From: Saprospiraceae bacterium
GTDB lineage: Bacteria; Bacteroidota; Bacteroidia; Chitinophagales; Saprospiraceae
Length of the DNA stretch: 64,000 nucleotides
Reading direction: 5' to 3'
Assembly: GCA_019638385.1 (NCBI GenBank)
Contig: JAHBTW010000005.1
Coordinates: 1 to 64,000 of the forward strand
A model generated the notes under the pieces. It was not told the DNA's origin. It searched no databases and was given only the letters and a program-made list of their open reading frames with translations. This document shows positions 17,594 through 27,300 of the stretch, in pieces (position 1 is the stretch's first letter; each line of letters starts with the position of its first letter). A program made the translations under genes and the position numbers.

Positions 17594-18793
17594 ATGTCAA
17601 TAAAAACAGCCATTCTGCACAAAGGCAAAGACGCCGCATTGCGCCGCTTTCATCCCTGGGTCTTTTCGGGCGCCATCCGCCAATGGAAGGACAAACCCGA
17701 AGACGGAGAGATCGTGGAAGTGCGCAGCGCCGACGGTGAATTTCTCGGTACCGGTCATTTTCAGAACGGCAGCATCCAGGTGCGCGTTTTTTCTTTCGCG
17801 CCGGTGGAAGCCGACGTGGATTTCTGGGAGGCAAAGTTGCAAAATGCTTTCCAACTCCGGCAATCTTTGGGATTGATTCAACCGGGACATACCGATTGCT
17901 ACCGGCTCGTACACGGCGAAGGCGACGGACTGCCGGGCCTGGTCATTGACGTATATGGCGCTACGGCGGTGTTGCAATGCCACTCCATCGGGATGCACCG
18001 CCAACGCGAGCAACTTACAGAAGCCTTGCAGCGCGTGCTCGGCGATGCGCTCCAGGCAGTTTTTGACAAAAGCGCCGACGCCCTGCCCAGCGAATATGGC
18101 GGCAAGGTGAGTCCCGGCTATTTGTTTGGGCAAGCCACCGCTCCGGGGCGGGTCTTTGAAAACGGACTTCGCTTCGAAGTGGATTGGGAAGGCGGCCAAA
18201 AAACCGGTTTTTTCTTAGATCAGCGCGATAACCGAGAACTCCTGCGCCGCTATGCCGCCGGCAAAACCGTACTCAATGCCTTCTCCTACACCGGCGGGTT
18301 CTCCATATACGCCTTAGCAGCCGGCGCCACCGTGGTGGACTCGGTGGACAGCAGCGCCAAAGCAATGGACTTGGCCGCGAACAACGCAACCCTCAACGGG
18401 TTCGATGCAACCCGTCACCGCCCGGTGGTATCGGATGTAATGAAATACCTGCAAGCTGCCGACGATGAGCAGTTCGACCTCATGGTGGTGGACCCTCCGG
18501 CTTTCGCCAAAAGCAACGACAAGCGCCACAACGCCGTGCAGGCCTACAAACGCCTCAATGCGCTGGCCATGCGAAAAATCAGGCCGGGCGGCATCCTCTT
18601 TACCTTCTCCTGCTCACAGGTGGTGGACCGCTCGCTGTTTTACCACACCATCGTAGCGGCTGCATTGGAAGCGCGGCGCTCAGTGCGCGTGCTGCATCAC
18701 CTGCGCCAACCGCCCGATCACCCGGTAAGTCTCTATCACCCGGAAGGGGAGTATCTCAAGGGCCTGGTGCTGGAGGTGGGTCCGGAGAGTTGA
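17594..18793 (+). CDS. rlmI: RlmI-like 23S rRNA (cytosine-C5) methyltransferase with PUA domain
   Basis: 399 residues from ATG 17594; the open frame upstream lies antisense to truA and is not conserved. Residues 1-75 are a PUA-like RNA-binding domain (HPWVFSGAI, FLGTGHFQ). The SAM-methyltransferase core has KTGFFLDQRDNR, VLNAFSYTGGFSIYAL (motif I), VDSSAKAMDLA and the catalytic DPPAFAKS, with FSCSQ following. RlmI methylates C1962 in E. coli 23S rRNA; the exact target here is inferred. A 7-base repeat array starts 9 bases after the stop. Confidence 0.85.
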   Translation: MSIKTAILHKGKDAALRRFHPWVFSGAIRQWKDKPEDGEIVEVRSADGEFLGTGHFQNGSIQVRVFSFAPVEADVDFWEAKLQNAFQLRQSLGLIQPGHTDCYRLVHGEGDGLPGLVIDVYGATAVLQCHSIGMHRQREQLTEALQRVLGDALQAVFDKSADALPSEYGGKVSPGYLFGQATAPGRVFENGLRFEVDWEGGQKTGFFLDQRDNRELLRRYAAGKTVLNAFSYTGGFSIYALAAGATVVDSVDSSAKAMDLAANNATLNGFDATRHRPVVSDVMKYLQAADDEQFDLMVVDPPAFAKSNDKRHNAVQAYKRLNALAMRKIRPGGILFTFSCSQVVDRSLFYHTIVAAALEARRSVRVLHHLRQPPDHPVSLYHPEGEYLKGLVLEVGPES

Positions 18794-18801
18794 ATTTAAA
18801 A

Positions 18802-18822
18802 GGCAAAGGGCAAAGGGCGTGA
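18802..18822 (+). repeat. Short degenerate heptamer array
   Basis: Three 7-base units, GGCAAAG, GGCAAAG and GGCGTGA, just after the methyltransferase stop. Part of a group of heptamer arrays at gene edges in this window. Confidence 0.5.
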
Positions 18823-18911
18823 TACACTCGCGATAGACAGTCTCTGGCACTTTTGCGGTCTTAAATTTAATATTTTGCGGTTTTGCGGTTTCTCGACCTG
18901 TCCATAACTTG

Positions 18912-18919
18912 TACCTTCG
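18912..18919 (+). promoter_or_regulatory. Possible -7 element for metG
   Basis: TACCTTCG, one mismatch to TAnnTTTG, 130 bases upstream of metG. It would imply a leader of about 125 bases containing a heptamer array. The rest of the 256-base gap 18794-19049 shows no gene. Confidence 0.3.
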
Positions 18920-18997
18920 CGGACTATTCTCCTTTGAAAGGAAAATATGAAACATATATTCCATGGATGGATACTCTTTTTCAATTGAACGTTTTAA

Positions 18998-19032
18998 ACT
19001 CGCAGCTCATAGCTCGTGGCTCGCAGCTACCT
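18998..19032 (+). repeat. Degenerate heptamer array before metG
   Basis: Five consecutive 7-base units: ACTCGCA, GCTCATA, GCTCGTG, GCTCGCA, GCTACCT. The array ends 17 bases upstream of the metG ATG. Confidence 0.65.
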
Positions 19033-19049
19033 AAATAGAAATAGATCCA

Positions 19050-21209
19050 ATGTCAGAACAGAAATACCTCGTTACCTCTGCCCTACCCTACGCCAACGGC
19101 GCGCTGCACCTCGGCCACCTCGCGGGCGCTTACCTGCCTGCCGACATCTATGTGCGCTACCTGCGGCTCATGGGCCGCGATGTGGTGTGGGTGTGCGGTT
19201 CCGATGAGCACGGCGCCGCCATTACCATTCGGGCCAAAAAAGAGGGCATCAGTCCGCAGGAAATTATTGACAAATACCACACCCTCAACAAAGAAACTTT
19301 CGAGCGCCTCGGCATCTCCTTCGATTATTACCACCGCACAAGCGCGCCGCTGCACCACGCCACGGCGCAGGATTTTTTCAAAAAACTCATTGACAAAGGC
19401 GGCGAGTTGGAAGAGCGCAGTTCGGAACAATACTACGATGAGGAATACGGGCAGTTTCTCGCCGACCGGTACATCATGGGCGAGTGTCCCAACTGCGCCA
19501 ACCCGGAAGCCTACGGCGATCAGTGCGAGCGCTGCGGCGCCACGCTCTCGCCGATGGAGTTGAAAAACCCGAAATCCATGATGAGCGGCGCCACGCCCGT
19601 GCTGCGTGAAACGTCTCATTGGTACTTCCGCCTCGACAAGCATGGCGACTGGCTGCGGGAGTGGATAAAAACGGGCAAACTCGACGGCCAACAACTTCAC
19701 GACCCCCAAACCTGGAAAAAGCAAGTCGTCGGCCAATGCCTTTCCTGGTTAGACGACGGCGAGGGCCTGCAGCCGCGGTCTATCACCCGCGACCTCGACT
19801 GGGGCATCCCCGTGCCGCTGCCCGGCGCAGAAGGCAAAGTGCTGTATGTGTGGTTCGATGCGCCCATCGGCTACATTTCCAGCACCAAACAATGGGCCCT
19901 CGACAACGGCAAAAACTGGGAAGACTATTGGAAAAACCCCGACACGCAACTCATCCATTTCATCGGCAAAGACAACATCGTTTTCCACTGCATCATCTTC
20001 CCGGCCATGCTCCGCGCCTACGGCGGCTACAACCTGCCGGTGAACGTGCCCGCCAACCAATTCCTCAATTTTGAAGGCGAAAAATTCAGCAAGAGCAAGG
20101 GCTGGGGATTGGAACAACACGAGTATCTGGAGGAATTTAAGGACTTTCCCAATGCCGAAGACGCCCTGCGCTGGGCGCTCACCCGCAACATGCCGGAGAG
20201 CAGCGACAGCGATTTCAAGTGGGACTTATTCGTTGATTTTCATGACAAAGACCTGGCGGATAATCTCGGTAATTTCGTGAACCGCGTGGTGGTGCTTTCG
20301 CACAAATACTTCGACGGCGCCATACCCGAACCCACTGGCGCCGACCGGGATAAACTCGTCGAAGCGCTTCGATTGGCGCAGGCTTTTTCCGGCGAATTAG
20401 AGGCGTTTAATTTCAAAAATGCGGCGCAATACCTCATGGAACTGTCCTCTCTGGGCAATACCTACCTGCAGGATACCTCGCCCTGGGCACTGTGGAAACA
20501 AGACCCGCAGCACCCCGGCATCCGGGAATGCCTGTATGTGTGCCAACAAATTGCGGCGCTGCTGGCCCTGCTCGCGGATCCGTTTTTGCCCTTCACCGCG
20601 CCGCGCATCCGCCGCCTGCTGGGGCAACCGCCTGCCGTAAACGGAGAATTAAAAACCGCACTCGATACCCTGGCCCGCAACGAATCGCTGCTCCCGCCCG
20701 GCAGCGCCATCGGGCAGCCGGAAGTGCTTTTTCCCAAAATCATGGACCGCAACGACAAGAGTCGCCTCGAAATCATCGAACGCCAAAAAAGCAAACTCAG
20801 CGCGTTTATGCTACCCGAACAGAAAATGGAGCAGCCACCACTCGAAACTCGAAACTCGAAACTCGAAACTACCGAAGTTAAACCGGACATCACCTACGAA
20901 GACTTCGCCAAGCTCGACCTGCGCACCGCCACCATCACCGCTGCCGAGCCTGTAAAAGGCGCCGACAAGCTCCTCCAACTCAACGTGGACCTCGGCTACG
21001 AGCAGCGCACCGTGGTGAGCGGCATTGCCCTGCATTTCAAACCGGAAGCAATCATCGGCCAAAAAGTGGTGCTCGTGGCCAATCTCGCTCCCCGCAAACT
21101 GCGCGGCGTGATGAGTCAGGGCATGATCCTGATGGCAGAAGACGCAACCGGGAAACTCTCGTTCGTAAGTCCGCCGGCCGATGCCGGGAATGGGCTGGAG
21201 GTGAAGTGA
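19050..21209 (+). CDS. metG: Methionine--tRNA ligase
   Basis: 719 residues. Class I signature YANGALHLGHLAG near the N-terminus, a zinc knuckle with CPNC and CERC at about 149-175, FSKSKGWG as the KMSKS loop at about 350, and an anticodon-binding helical domain. Residues about 617-719 form the Trbp111-like tRNA-binding domain (YEDFAKLDLRTATI, GADKLLQL, MSQGMILMAED). The linker between the two parts (about 594-610) is encoded by four exact copies of the 7-base unit ACTCGAA. A copy change would shift frame and remove the tRNA-binding domain while leaving the catalytic core. Confidence 0.95.
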   Translation: MSEQKYLVTSALPYANGALHLGHLAGAYLPADIYVRYLRLMGRDVVWVCGSDEHGAAITIRAKKEGISPQEIIDKYHTLNKETFERLGISFDYYHRTSAPLHHATAQDFFKKLIDKGGELEERSSEQYYDEEYGQFLADRYIMGECPNCANPEAYGDQCERCGATLSPMELKNPKSMMSGATPVLRETSHWYFRLDKHGDWLREWIKTGKLDGQQLHDPQTWKKQVVGQCLSWLDDGEGLQPRSITRDLDWGIPVPLPGAEGKVLYVWFDAPIGYISSTKQWALDNGKNWEDYWKNPDTQLIHFIGKDNIVFHCIIFPAMLRAYGGYNLPVNVPANQFLNFEGEKFSKSKGWGLEQHEYLEEFKDFPNAEDALRWALTRNMPESSDSDFKWDLFVDFHDKDLADNLGNFVNRVVVLSHKYFDGAIPEPTGADRDKLVEALRLAQAFSGELEAFNFKNAAQYLMELSSLGNTYLQDTSPWALWKQDPQHPGIRECLYVCQQIAALLALLADPFLPFTAPRIRRLLGQPPAVNGELKTALDTLARNESLLPPGSAIGQPEVLFPKIMDRNDKSRLEIIERQKSKLSAFMLPEQKMEQPPLETRNSKLETTEVKPDITYEDFAKLDLRTATITAAEPVKGADKLLQLNVDLGYEQRTVVSGIALHFKPEAIIGQKVVLVANLAPRKLRGVMSQGMILMAEDATGKLSFVSPPADAGNGLEVK
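20840..20867 (+). repeat. Four exact copies of ACTCGAA inside metG
   Basis: The 7-base unit is not a multiple of three, so gain or loss of one copy would frameshift metG just before its C-terminal tRNA-binding domain. The encoded linker peptide has LETRNSKLET. Confidence 0.9.
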
Positions 21210-21220
21210 GTGGGTGGAGT

Positions 21221-21248
21221 GGTAGGCGGTAGGCGGTAGGCGGTAGGC
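21221..21248 (+). repeat. Four exact copies of GGTAGGC after metG
   Basis: Heptamer array starting 11 bases past the metG stop. It is followed at 21254-21293 by two copies of a CTTCCCGCCTTTAACCTTTAA-like word, also partly heptameric. Confidence 0.85.
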
Positions 21249-21307
21249 AGTGCCTTCCCGCCTTTAACCTTTAACCTTCCCGCCTTTAACCTTAACCAGA
21301 CAACCAA

Positions 21308-21327
21308 TGCTTCGACTTCGCTCAGCA
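21308..21327 (+). repeat. Dispersed 20-base intergenic motif
   Basis: TGCTTCGACTTCGCTCAGCA lies 14 bases before the dehydrogenase start. Very similar words (CTGAGCGAAGTCGAAG on the other strand) are familiar from intergenic regions of many Bacteroidota; recognition is from memory. Confidence 0.45.
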
Positions 21328-21340
21328 TAACAAAAAAGAA

Positions 21341-22468
21341 ATGACCACAGGAATCATCGGCGCAGGCGCAATGGGCGCAGGCATAGCACAGGTAGCGGCC
21401 ACGGCCGGCAGCGAAGTACTGCTGTACGACACCAATCCGAATGCCCTGGAACGAGCCATGAGCGGTTTGGAAAAAGTACTGCAACGCATGGAGGAAAAAG
21501 GCAAACTCCGCCCCGGCGAAGCCGTCGAAGTGTTGCAGCGCATCCGCCCCTTGCAGAGTCTATACGCCTTTCACGAAGCCGAACTCGTGGTAGAAGCCGT
21601 CGTGGAAAACATGGAAGTGAAACGCGCCATATTCGGCGAACTGGAAGAAATCACCCGGCCCGATTGCATCCTCGCCACCAATACCTCTTCCCTGTCCGTC
21701 ACGGCCTTAGCCGGCGCCTGCGCCCACCCCGGCCGCGTCATCGGACTGCACTTCTTTAATCCCGCTCCACTGATGCAATTGGTAGAAGTGGCGCCCGCCC
21801 TGCAAACGGAGCCGGAAGTAACCGCACGCGCCCGCGCCCTCATGCAACAATGGGGCAAAGTGACCGTCACGGTAAAAGACACCCCCGGCTTCATCGTCAA
21901 CCGCGTAGCGCGGCCCTTCTACGGAGAAGCCCTGCGCATCCTCGACGAAGGCATCGCCGACATCGCTACCATAGACCACGCCATGACCGCCCTTGCCGGA
22001 TTCCGCATGGGGCCGTTTGCACTCATGGACCTCATCGGGAACGACGTCAATTATGCCGTGACAGAAACGGTATTCCAAGCCTTCTTTTACGATCCAAAAT
22101 ACAAGCCCTCCTTCACCCAAAAACGCCTCGTGGAAGCCGGCTACCTCGGCCGCAAAACCGGTCGCGGCTTCTACGATTACCGCCCCGGCGCCACCCCGCC
22201 CGCGCCCGTTCAGGACGAAGCCCTGCTCCGCCGCATCGCCGACCGCATCACCCTCCTGCTCATCAACGAAGCCGCCGACGCACTGTTCTGGAACATCGCC
22301 TCTCGCGAAGACATTGACCTCGCCATGACCCTCGGCGTCAATTACCCCAAAGGCCTCCTCCAATGGGCCGACGACATCGGCAGAGAAAACTGCGTAGCCG
22401 GCATGGATGCGCTGTACGATCGGTACCGGGAGGATCGGTATCGGTGTAGTGCGGGGTTGCGGGGGTGA
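21341..22468 (+). CDS. 3-hydroxyacyl-CoA dehydrogenase
   Basis: 375 residues. An N-terminal Rossmann fold begins GIIGAGAMGAGIAQVAA; NTSSLSVTALA and GLHFFNPAPLMQLVEV include the catalytic His of the His-Glu pair. Two 3HCDH C-terminal domains follow: VKDTPGFIVNRVARPFYGEALRILDEG with GPFALMDLIGNDVN, then a second copy with INEAADALFWNIAS and GVNYPKGLLQWAD. Oxidises 3-hydroxyacyl-CoA with NAD in fatty acid or phenylacetate-type degradation. The double C-terminal domain matches the PaaH-like subgroup. No partner genes nearby. Confidence 0.9.
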   Translation: MTTGIIGAGAMGAGIAQVAATAGSEVLLYDTNPNALERAMSGLEKVLQRMEEKGKLRPGEAVEVLQRIRPLQSLYAFHEAELVVEAVVENMEVKRAIFGELEEITRPDCILATNTSSLSVTALAGACAHPGRVIGLHFFNPAPLMQLVEVAPALQTEPEVTARARALMQQWGKVTVTVKDTPGFIVNRVARPFYGEALRILDEGIADIATIDHAMTALAGFRMGPFALMDLIGNDVNYAVTETVFQAFFYDPKYKPSFTQKRLVEAGYLGRKTGRGFYDYRPGATPPAPVQDEALLRRIADRITLLLINEAADALFWNIASREDIDLAMTLGVNYPKGLLQWADDIGRENCVAGMDALYDRYREDRYRCSAGLRG

Positions 22469-22546
22469 TAAAATACCGGCTTTTCAGTACCTCCTATCGC
22501 CTGCTTGCAGCCGACGATAAGCGCCCCTTGGTATTGTCTCCCCTGC

Positions 22547-24148
22547 CTACTTGATATCCACCTTAAAATCACTCATCCCGCCATCATCGTTTATACGTCC
22601 CTGAAAGTGCTCGCCGGGCAACATCTTTCTGACCCAAGGTTCCATTTTTGATTTGTTGCTGGACACAATTATTCTTTTGCTTTGAGTAGCCGGATTGCTG
22701 ATCGCAATAAAAGCAGCATTGCTGCTGATTTTACTTTTATAAATCCGGGCAACGGGCAATCCATTGCCGGGCGCCCCGGAGTAGCTGCGCAGCGCTTCGA
22801 TTTCCTGCCGGCTCAAACTCCTGCAGTACAGATATACTTCGCCTATTTTTCCGAGAAAACCGAGGCTGGAACCGGTTCTGCTCTCCTCCCCTATTAGAAA
22901 TTTTTTTCCTTCATAAAAAACGGATCGTTGAGGACCGTGCCTCCCGTCTTCCGCCTCAGATTGCCCGTCAATAAATACCTTGAAAAACTCCCCGTCGAAA
23001 GAGATCAAAACATGGTGACATACGCCGTCATTCAGGTTTTTGAGCGAAAGGCAGGAATAGTACTCCGTTGGAGAAACCCACAATCTGACCGCCAATCTCC
23101 CCGGGTTTCCAGGCGGATTTATCGTGACCTGATATCCGGAACTATTCCAACCGACCACATGGCCGGTTTGAGAAGAGGTGGTGTGCAAATGAAAACTCAG
23201 GGTGAAGCGGGGAAATGCAAGCAGCGGCCCTCCGAACAGATATTCGCCCCCGCCATTGAAGAACTTCATTTTGTCACTTGCTGCTGTTTTCAGGCACGAG
23301 GTGGAAAAAACGCCGTTCGCGCCTTCTATTTCGGTGGCTTCGACCTTGTTGGGACTTTTGTTCCCATCTTCGTTCTTAAAGGGCAGATATACCATAAGGC
23401 CGGTTTCTAAATCTTTATCCGCCGCGACCCGTCCTTTCCCTGCGATGATATTGATTTCGTGTTGGGTCAAAGCCCGGTTGTAGATGAGCAGTTCATCTAT
23501 TCGGCCGGTATAATACCTTTTGTCCACCGCAGTGGGAATACCGCCGAGGTTAAGCCCGTTCCCCTCGTAGTACAGGTACTTATTGCGGCCATATTCGCTG
23601 CTGCGGTGAACCCCCGTGCCATCTATATACACCCGGAACTCCGACCCGTCGAAGCTGACGATCAGGTTGTGCCATTCTCCATCTGCCAGGTTTTTGTCGT
23701 TATAGACGAAGTCGTAGCGATTGTTGCTCGACAGGTGTACGTAAGCATGCACCTTGCCTCCGGAACTGATGGCAGCCCCATATCCTTTTTGATCCCAGGC
23801 GAGCAAAGTACCCCCGCGCGCGTCATCACAACTGAACCACAAACTGAAACTCAGCGCCGATGACCGGATACCCTGCTCCAAACGCACATAACTAGAGTCG
23901 TTGAAATGCAAGGCCCGATGGGGCGTCACGTTATCCTCGATCCCGTAGCTAAAGGAGGCGCCGTTAAAAAAGCTGAAATCCGTGCGGGGCAACAGGTTGG
24001 GGCTTTCATTGACGCCGCTGCTGTCGAATGGCCAGTAGCCGACGAGGCCCTTATCGAGGTCAACCTGGGCAGAGAGGCTGCTGCCAAAAACTAACGGAAA
24101 TAGTAGCAGCCCGGCGAAGCGAAAAAGGGTAGACGATGTTGGTTGCAT
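22547..24148 (-). CDS. Secreted protein with two LamG-like (concanavalin-fold) domains
   Basis: 533 residues with a signal peptide ending SSLSAQ (about residue 27). Two related jelly-roll domains follow, at about 60-235 and 260-450; each contains WHNLIVSFDGSEFRVYIDG or its counterpart CHHVLISFDGEFFKVFIDG, and ends with GRIDELLIYNRALTQHEI or GKIGEVYLYCRSLSRQEI. The last 60 residues are unclassified; no sorting domain was recognised. Last gene of the reverse-strand cluster headed by the beta-barrel gene, 223 bases after the RHS giant, so it may be surface-associated. Confidence 0.8.
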   Translation of the reverse strand: MQPTSSTLFRFAGLLLFPLVFGSSLSAQVDLDKGLVGYWPFDSSGVNESPNLLPRTDFSFFNGASFSYGIEDNVTPHRALHFNDSSYVRLEQGIRSSALSFSLWFSCDDARGGTLLAWDQKGYGAAISSGGKVHAYVHLSSNNRYDFVYNDKNLADGEWHNLIVSFDGSEFRVYIDGTGVHRSSEYGRNKYLYYEGNGLNLGGIPTAVDKRYYTGRIDELLIYNRALTQHEINIIAGKGRVAADKDLETGLMVYLPFKNEDGNKSPNKVEATEIEGANGVFSTSCLKTAASDKMKFFNGGGEYLFGGPLLAFPRFTLSFHLHTTSSQTGHVVGWNSSGYQVTINPPGNPGRLAVRLWVSPTEYYSCLSLKNLNDGVCHHVLISFDGEFFKVFIDGQSEAEDGRHGPQRSVFYEGKKFLIGEESRTGSSLGFLGKIGEVYLYCRSLSRQEIEALRSYSGAPGNGLPVARIYKSKISSNAAFIAISNPATQSKRIIVSSNKSKMEPWVRKMLPGEHFQGRINDDGGMSDFKVDIK

Positions 24149-24306
24149 GGCAATGTGTTTTGTTTTTGAAATCGTTTCGTATCTGGTTCGATTTAAATGC
24201 TTTGGTGGTTTTCAGCAGGCTTTTGAGATTACTTTTTACAATTTCAAGTGACGCGGGTCGGGTCACAGACCCTCCTGAGCAGATTGTGGGTTATCGAAGA
24301 CTTTTG

Positions 24307-24327
24307 GCTAGCGGTGACGCTCGCTAG
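24307..24327 (+). repeat. Small inverted repeat in the RHS-LamG gap
   Basis: GCTAGCGGTGACGCTCGCTAG has six-base arms (CTAGCG/CGCTAG). The rest of 24149-24371 shows no gene. It could be a dispersed repeat or a weak hairpin; there is no T tract, so it is not an obvious terminator. Confidence 0.4.
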
Positions 24328-24371
24328 TATGAGGGGCTTTATTTTTGGGGTAAACACTTTGACACATCTGT

Positions 24372-27300
24372 TCATTCTATATCGGGTTTCTGTTGTAATG
24401 CATCGGGAATAGGCTTTTCCTGCCCTAGGAGCACGTCCTTTATTCCTGTGGCTGCCTTATCTATGAATCCACCGACTACCTTTCCTATGGCACCAGCCTC
24501 TTCCTTGACCTTTTGTCGGAAGAATAACGCCTGTTTAAGCCCCTTTTCCCCGACCTTGTCGCCCAACTCCCCACCTAAGAAACCAGCAGCAGTACCAATG
24601 ACTACCTCCCAAGGATCTACTTGACCTTTATCAATGTACTGTTCTGCCATATTCGCAGTTGCATCGACTGCTAAGCCAACCGTTTTCGCAACAGGGGCTA
24701 TAAGGAACTTGCTTGCAACTGCCCCAATACCAGAAGTGACTGATCCGATAGCACCCGAGAGTGCAATCTTGTTCACTGACTTTGAAAAATCGTGTGAACC
24801 TATATCATCAAAACCAGAAGCTCCCATTCCGACAAGTTGAGAATACGCCTCAATGCCTGCTGGTATTAAAAAGGCCGCACCAATTGCCAAGATGGGGAGG
24901 CGCCCATCCGGATCCACCAACCTCACCGGATTCAGCAAGGTATAATTATACGGACTCAAGCCTGGATACTTCTCTGCCATAGGGTCCACGCTCGCCCACA
25001 TATTGGTGAGGGGATCGTAGTACCGGGCGCCATAATAATACAGGCCGGTTTCGGCATCTAATTCCTTGGCGTTGAAGAGGTAGGGTTGTTTCCCATTAGT
25101 GACGTATTCATCAACAAAGATCTCGCCAAAGGGCATGTACTCAACATGCTGGCGTATTTCAGCAACGGCATCGGTAACGTAGCTCGTACTGCCGAGGTGG
25201 TCGGGATGGAAAAAGTAGCGGTTGGATTCCGGATGGATCGCAATATCGTACCGGAAAGCATAGCCTGCGCGCACGTTGTCGTTGGTAACCGCCGCCGGCT
25301 CCCACACCGGCGGGCCGGGAGGGCCATTGGGGTCAGGTGGACCCGGATAGAATCGCCAAGCCGGCGGGGGCGTTCGGTACAAACTGTCCGGGATAACCGC
25401 CGTTGCGTTTTCCGCAAAAGCCTGCCGGAGCAAGTGGGCGCGCAGATTGTAATCGAGCGATCCGGCAGTGAGGTGCCTGTTTTGGTTAAAGTGGTTCCTG
25501 TTTTGGAAGTATCCATTGCCGGTTTTGCTGGCAACACGTTGCCCTTCAATGAAATAGTGCTTCGTAAACCGCCCGTCTTTGGCCACCAAATATGGACTTA
25601 CATAAGCCGTATAATTCTGCTGATGCGCTATGAAACCTGCCGGGGCGCCGTCAACAAAAACCCCTTGCGAGCCGCCGCTGCTTTTGATGGCGCGCTCTCC
25701 GAAGGCGTCGTAAGTGTATTGGCTCACAAACCCATTGTCAGATATGGCCCGGATGCGGTTTTCTTCGTCCCACAGCACTTTGCGCCATAAATAGCTGAAG
25801 TTTTCCACCGTCCAGCCGCTCATATTACCATTGACATCATACTCATATAATCGCCGGCCTATCTTGGTCGGCGTAAAAGGCCTGGACGCATCGTATGTAT
25901 ATGCCATATCGTGGGTAGTGGCGGCCACTATATTTCCTTGCTTGTGGTGTGTTTGGGTTTTGTGCCGAACATTGTGCAGATTGTCGTACTCCATAAGGAG
26001 GACATAGGTCTGCTCCGAACTGTAGCCTGCCCAGTGGCCGCTTGCTTCGGTCAAGCGGTATAACTCATCGTATTCAAAGGTATGGGTCACCGGGCCACCG
26101 GGCTTTAAAGCCTGTGTTACAGCGCTGTTAGTAATGGATAGTATATTGCCGACTGCGTCAAAGGCATAGGTGTTGTCAATAATTTTTCTGCCCAGCAAAG
26201 CCTTTACCTCCATGTGCGAAAGCCATCTGCGAGCCGGATCGTATTTGTAGGTAGTTTCGGCGCCGTTGCCATGCTTGAAGAAGGCGCGTTGCTCAAATTT
26301 GTCGTAGCCCACCTGATCCACATATACATATTCGTGGGGACCTTTCTTCCCGGTGAGGCGTTTTAGTTTTCCGGCCCGGTTATAGATGTAATCTACTTTT
26401 TCACCGTCCGGATAATACATCGTTTGCACCCGGTTCCAGGTGTCATATTCAGCTTCCCATACGTATGTATCTATCTTGCCCGGGTCTATTACGATAGTAC
26501 GGATATCTTTCACGACTTCCCCAAGCGGGCCATAGAAATACTCGTGCCCACCGCTGGCATCTTCCTGAAGCCAAATCCTTCCGGCGCGGTTGTGTGTGGC
26601 ACCGGGCACGCCATAGTGATACACAACTCTGTTCTGAAAATTCTTGGGATAATCAACTTGCACCAAACGTTCAAAATCATACTGATAACGGATGGCGGCG
26701 GTATCGGCAATTTCAAGGCGGATCACGGGTGTGGAGAGCGAGAGCTTATTTCCAACAATGTCGTATGTTAAGAAATTAGTCCCGGATGCTGGGTGGGTAA
26801 TGCTCAACTGCCTGCCGAGCTGGTCGTAGGTGTATTCCGTGCGGTTGCCTTCATGGTCGGTCACTGTAAGTAATTCAGAGATGGCGTTGTACTGGAAAGT
26901 AGTCCAGATATCGCCCTGAGGCCCTACGGCCCTGGTGGCTCGCCGGCGCTCCCGGACGTCGGTATAGCTTGCTCTGACATTACCCAGTGGATCGGTCTCG
27001 GTGGTAATGAATGTAATATTTCCGGCAATGTCTTCGCCGATAGAATATGCTGTTTGGGCCGTAGCGCCATCGGGCAGTGTGGTGACAATAGGGCGATCCA
27101 GCACATCAAAGGTAGTGAGAGTCGGCGCAGCTTCAGTGTCCTCATCTGGGTAAAAAGCATCGCTTCCTGTAGGATCCGTGACAGGATACCACGTGGAAAT
27201 AGTTCTCCCGAAAGCATCGAAATGCACCCTGCCGGAAACGATCATCACGTCCTGATCTGCGGCGCCGTTGTAGAGCGCACCTGTTTTTTTGACTTGCACA

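Noticed and set aside
18794..19049. Possible Met-responsive leader or riboswitch before metG
   Set aside because: No Met-rich short frame, no S-box or T-box pattern and no terminator hairpin seen; only a heptamer array.
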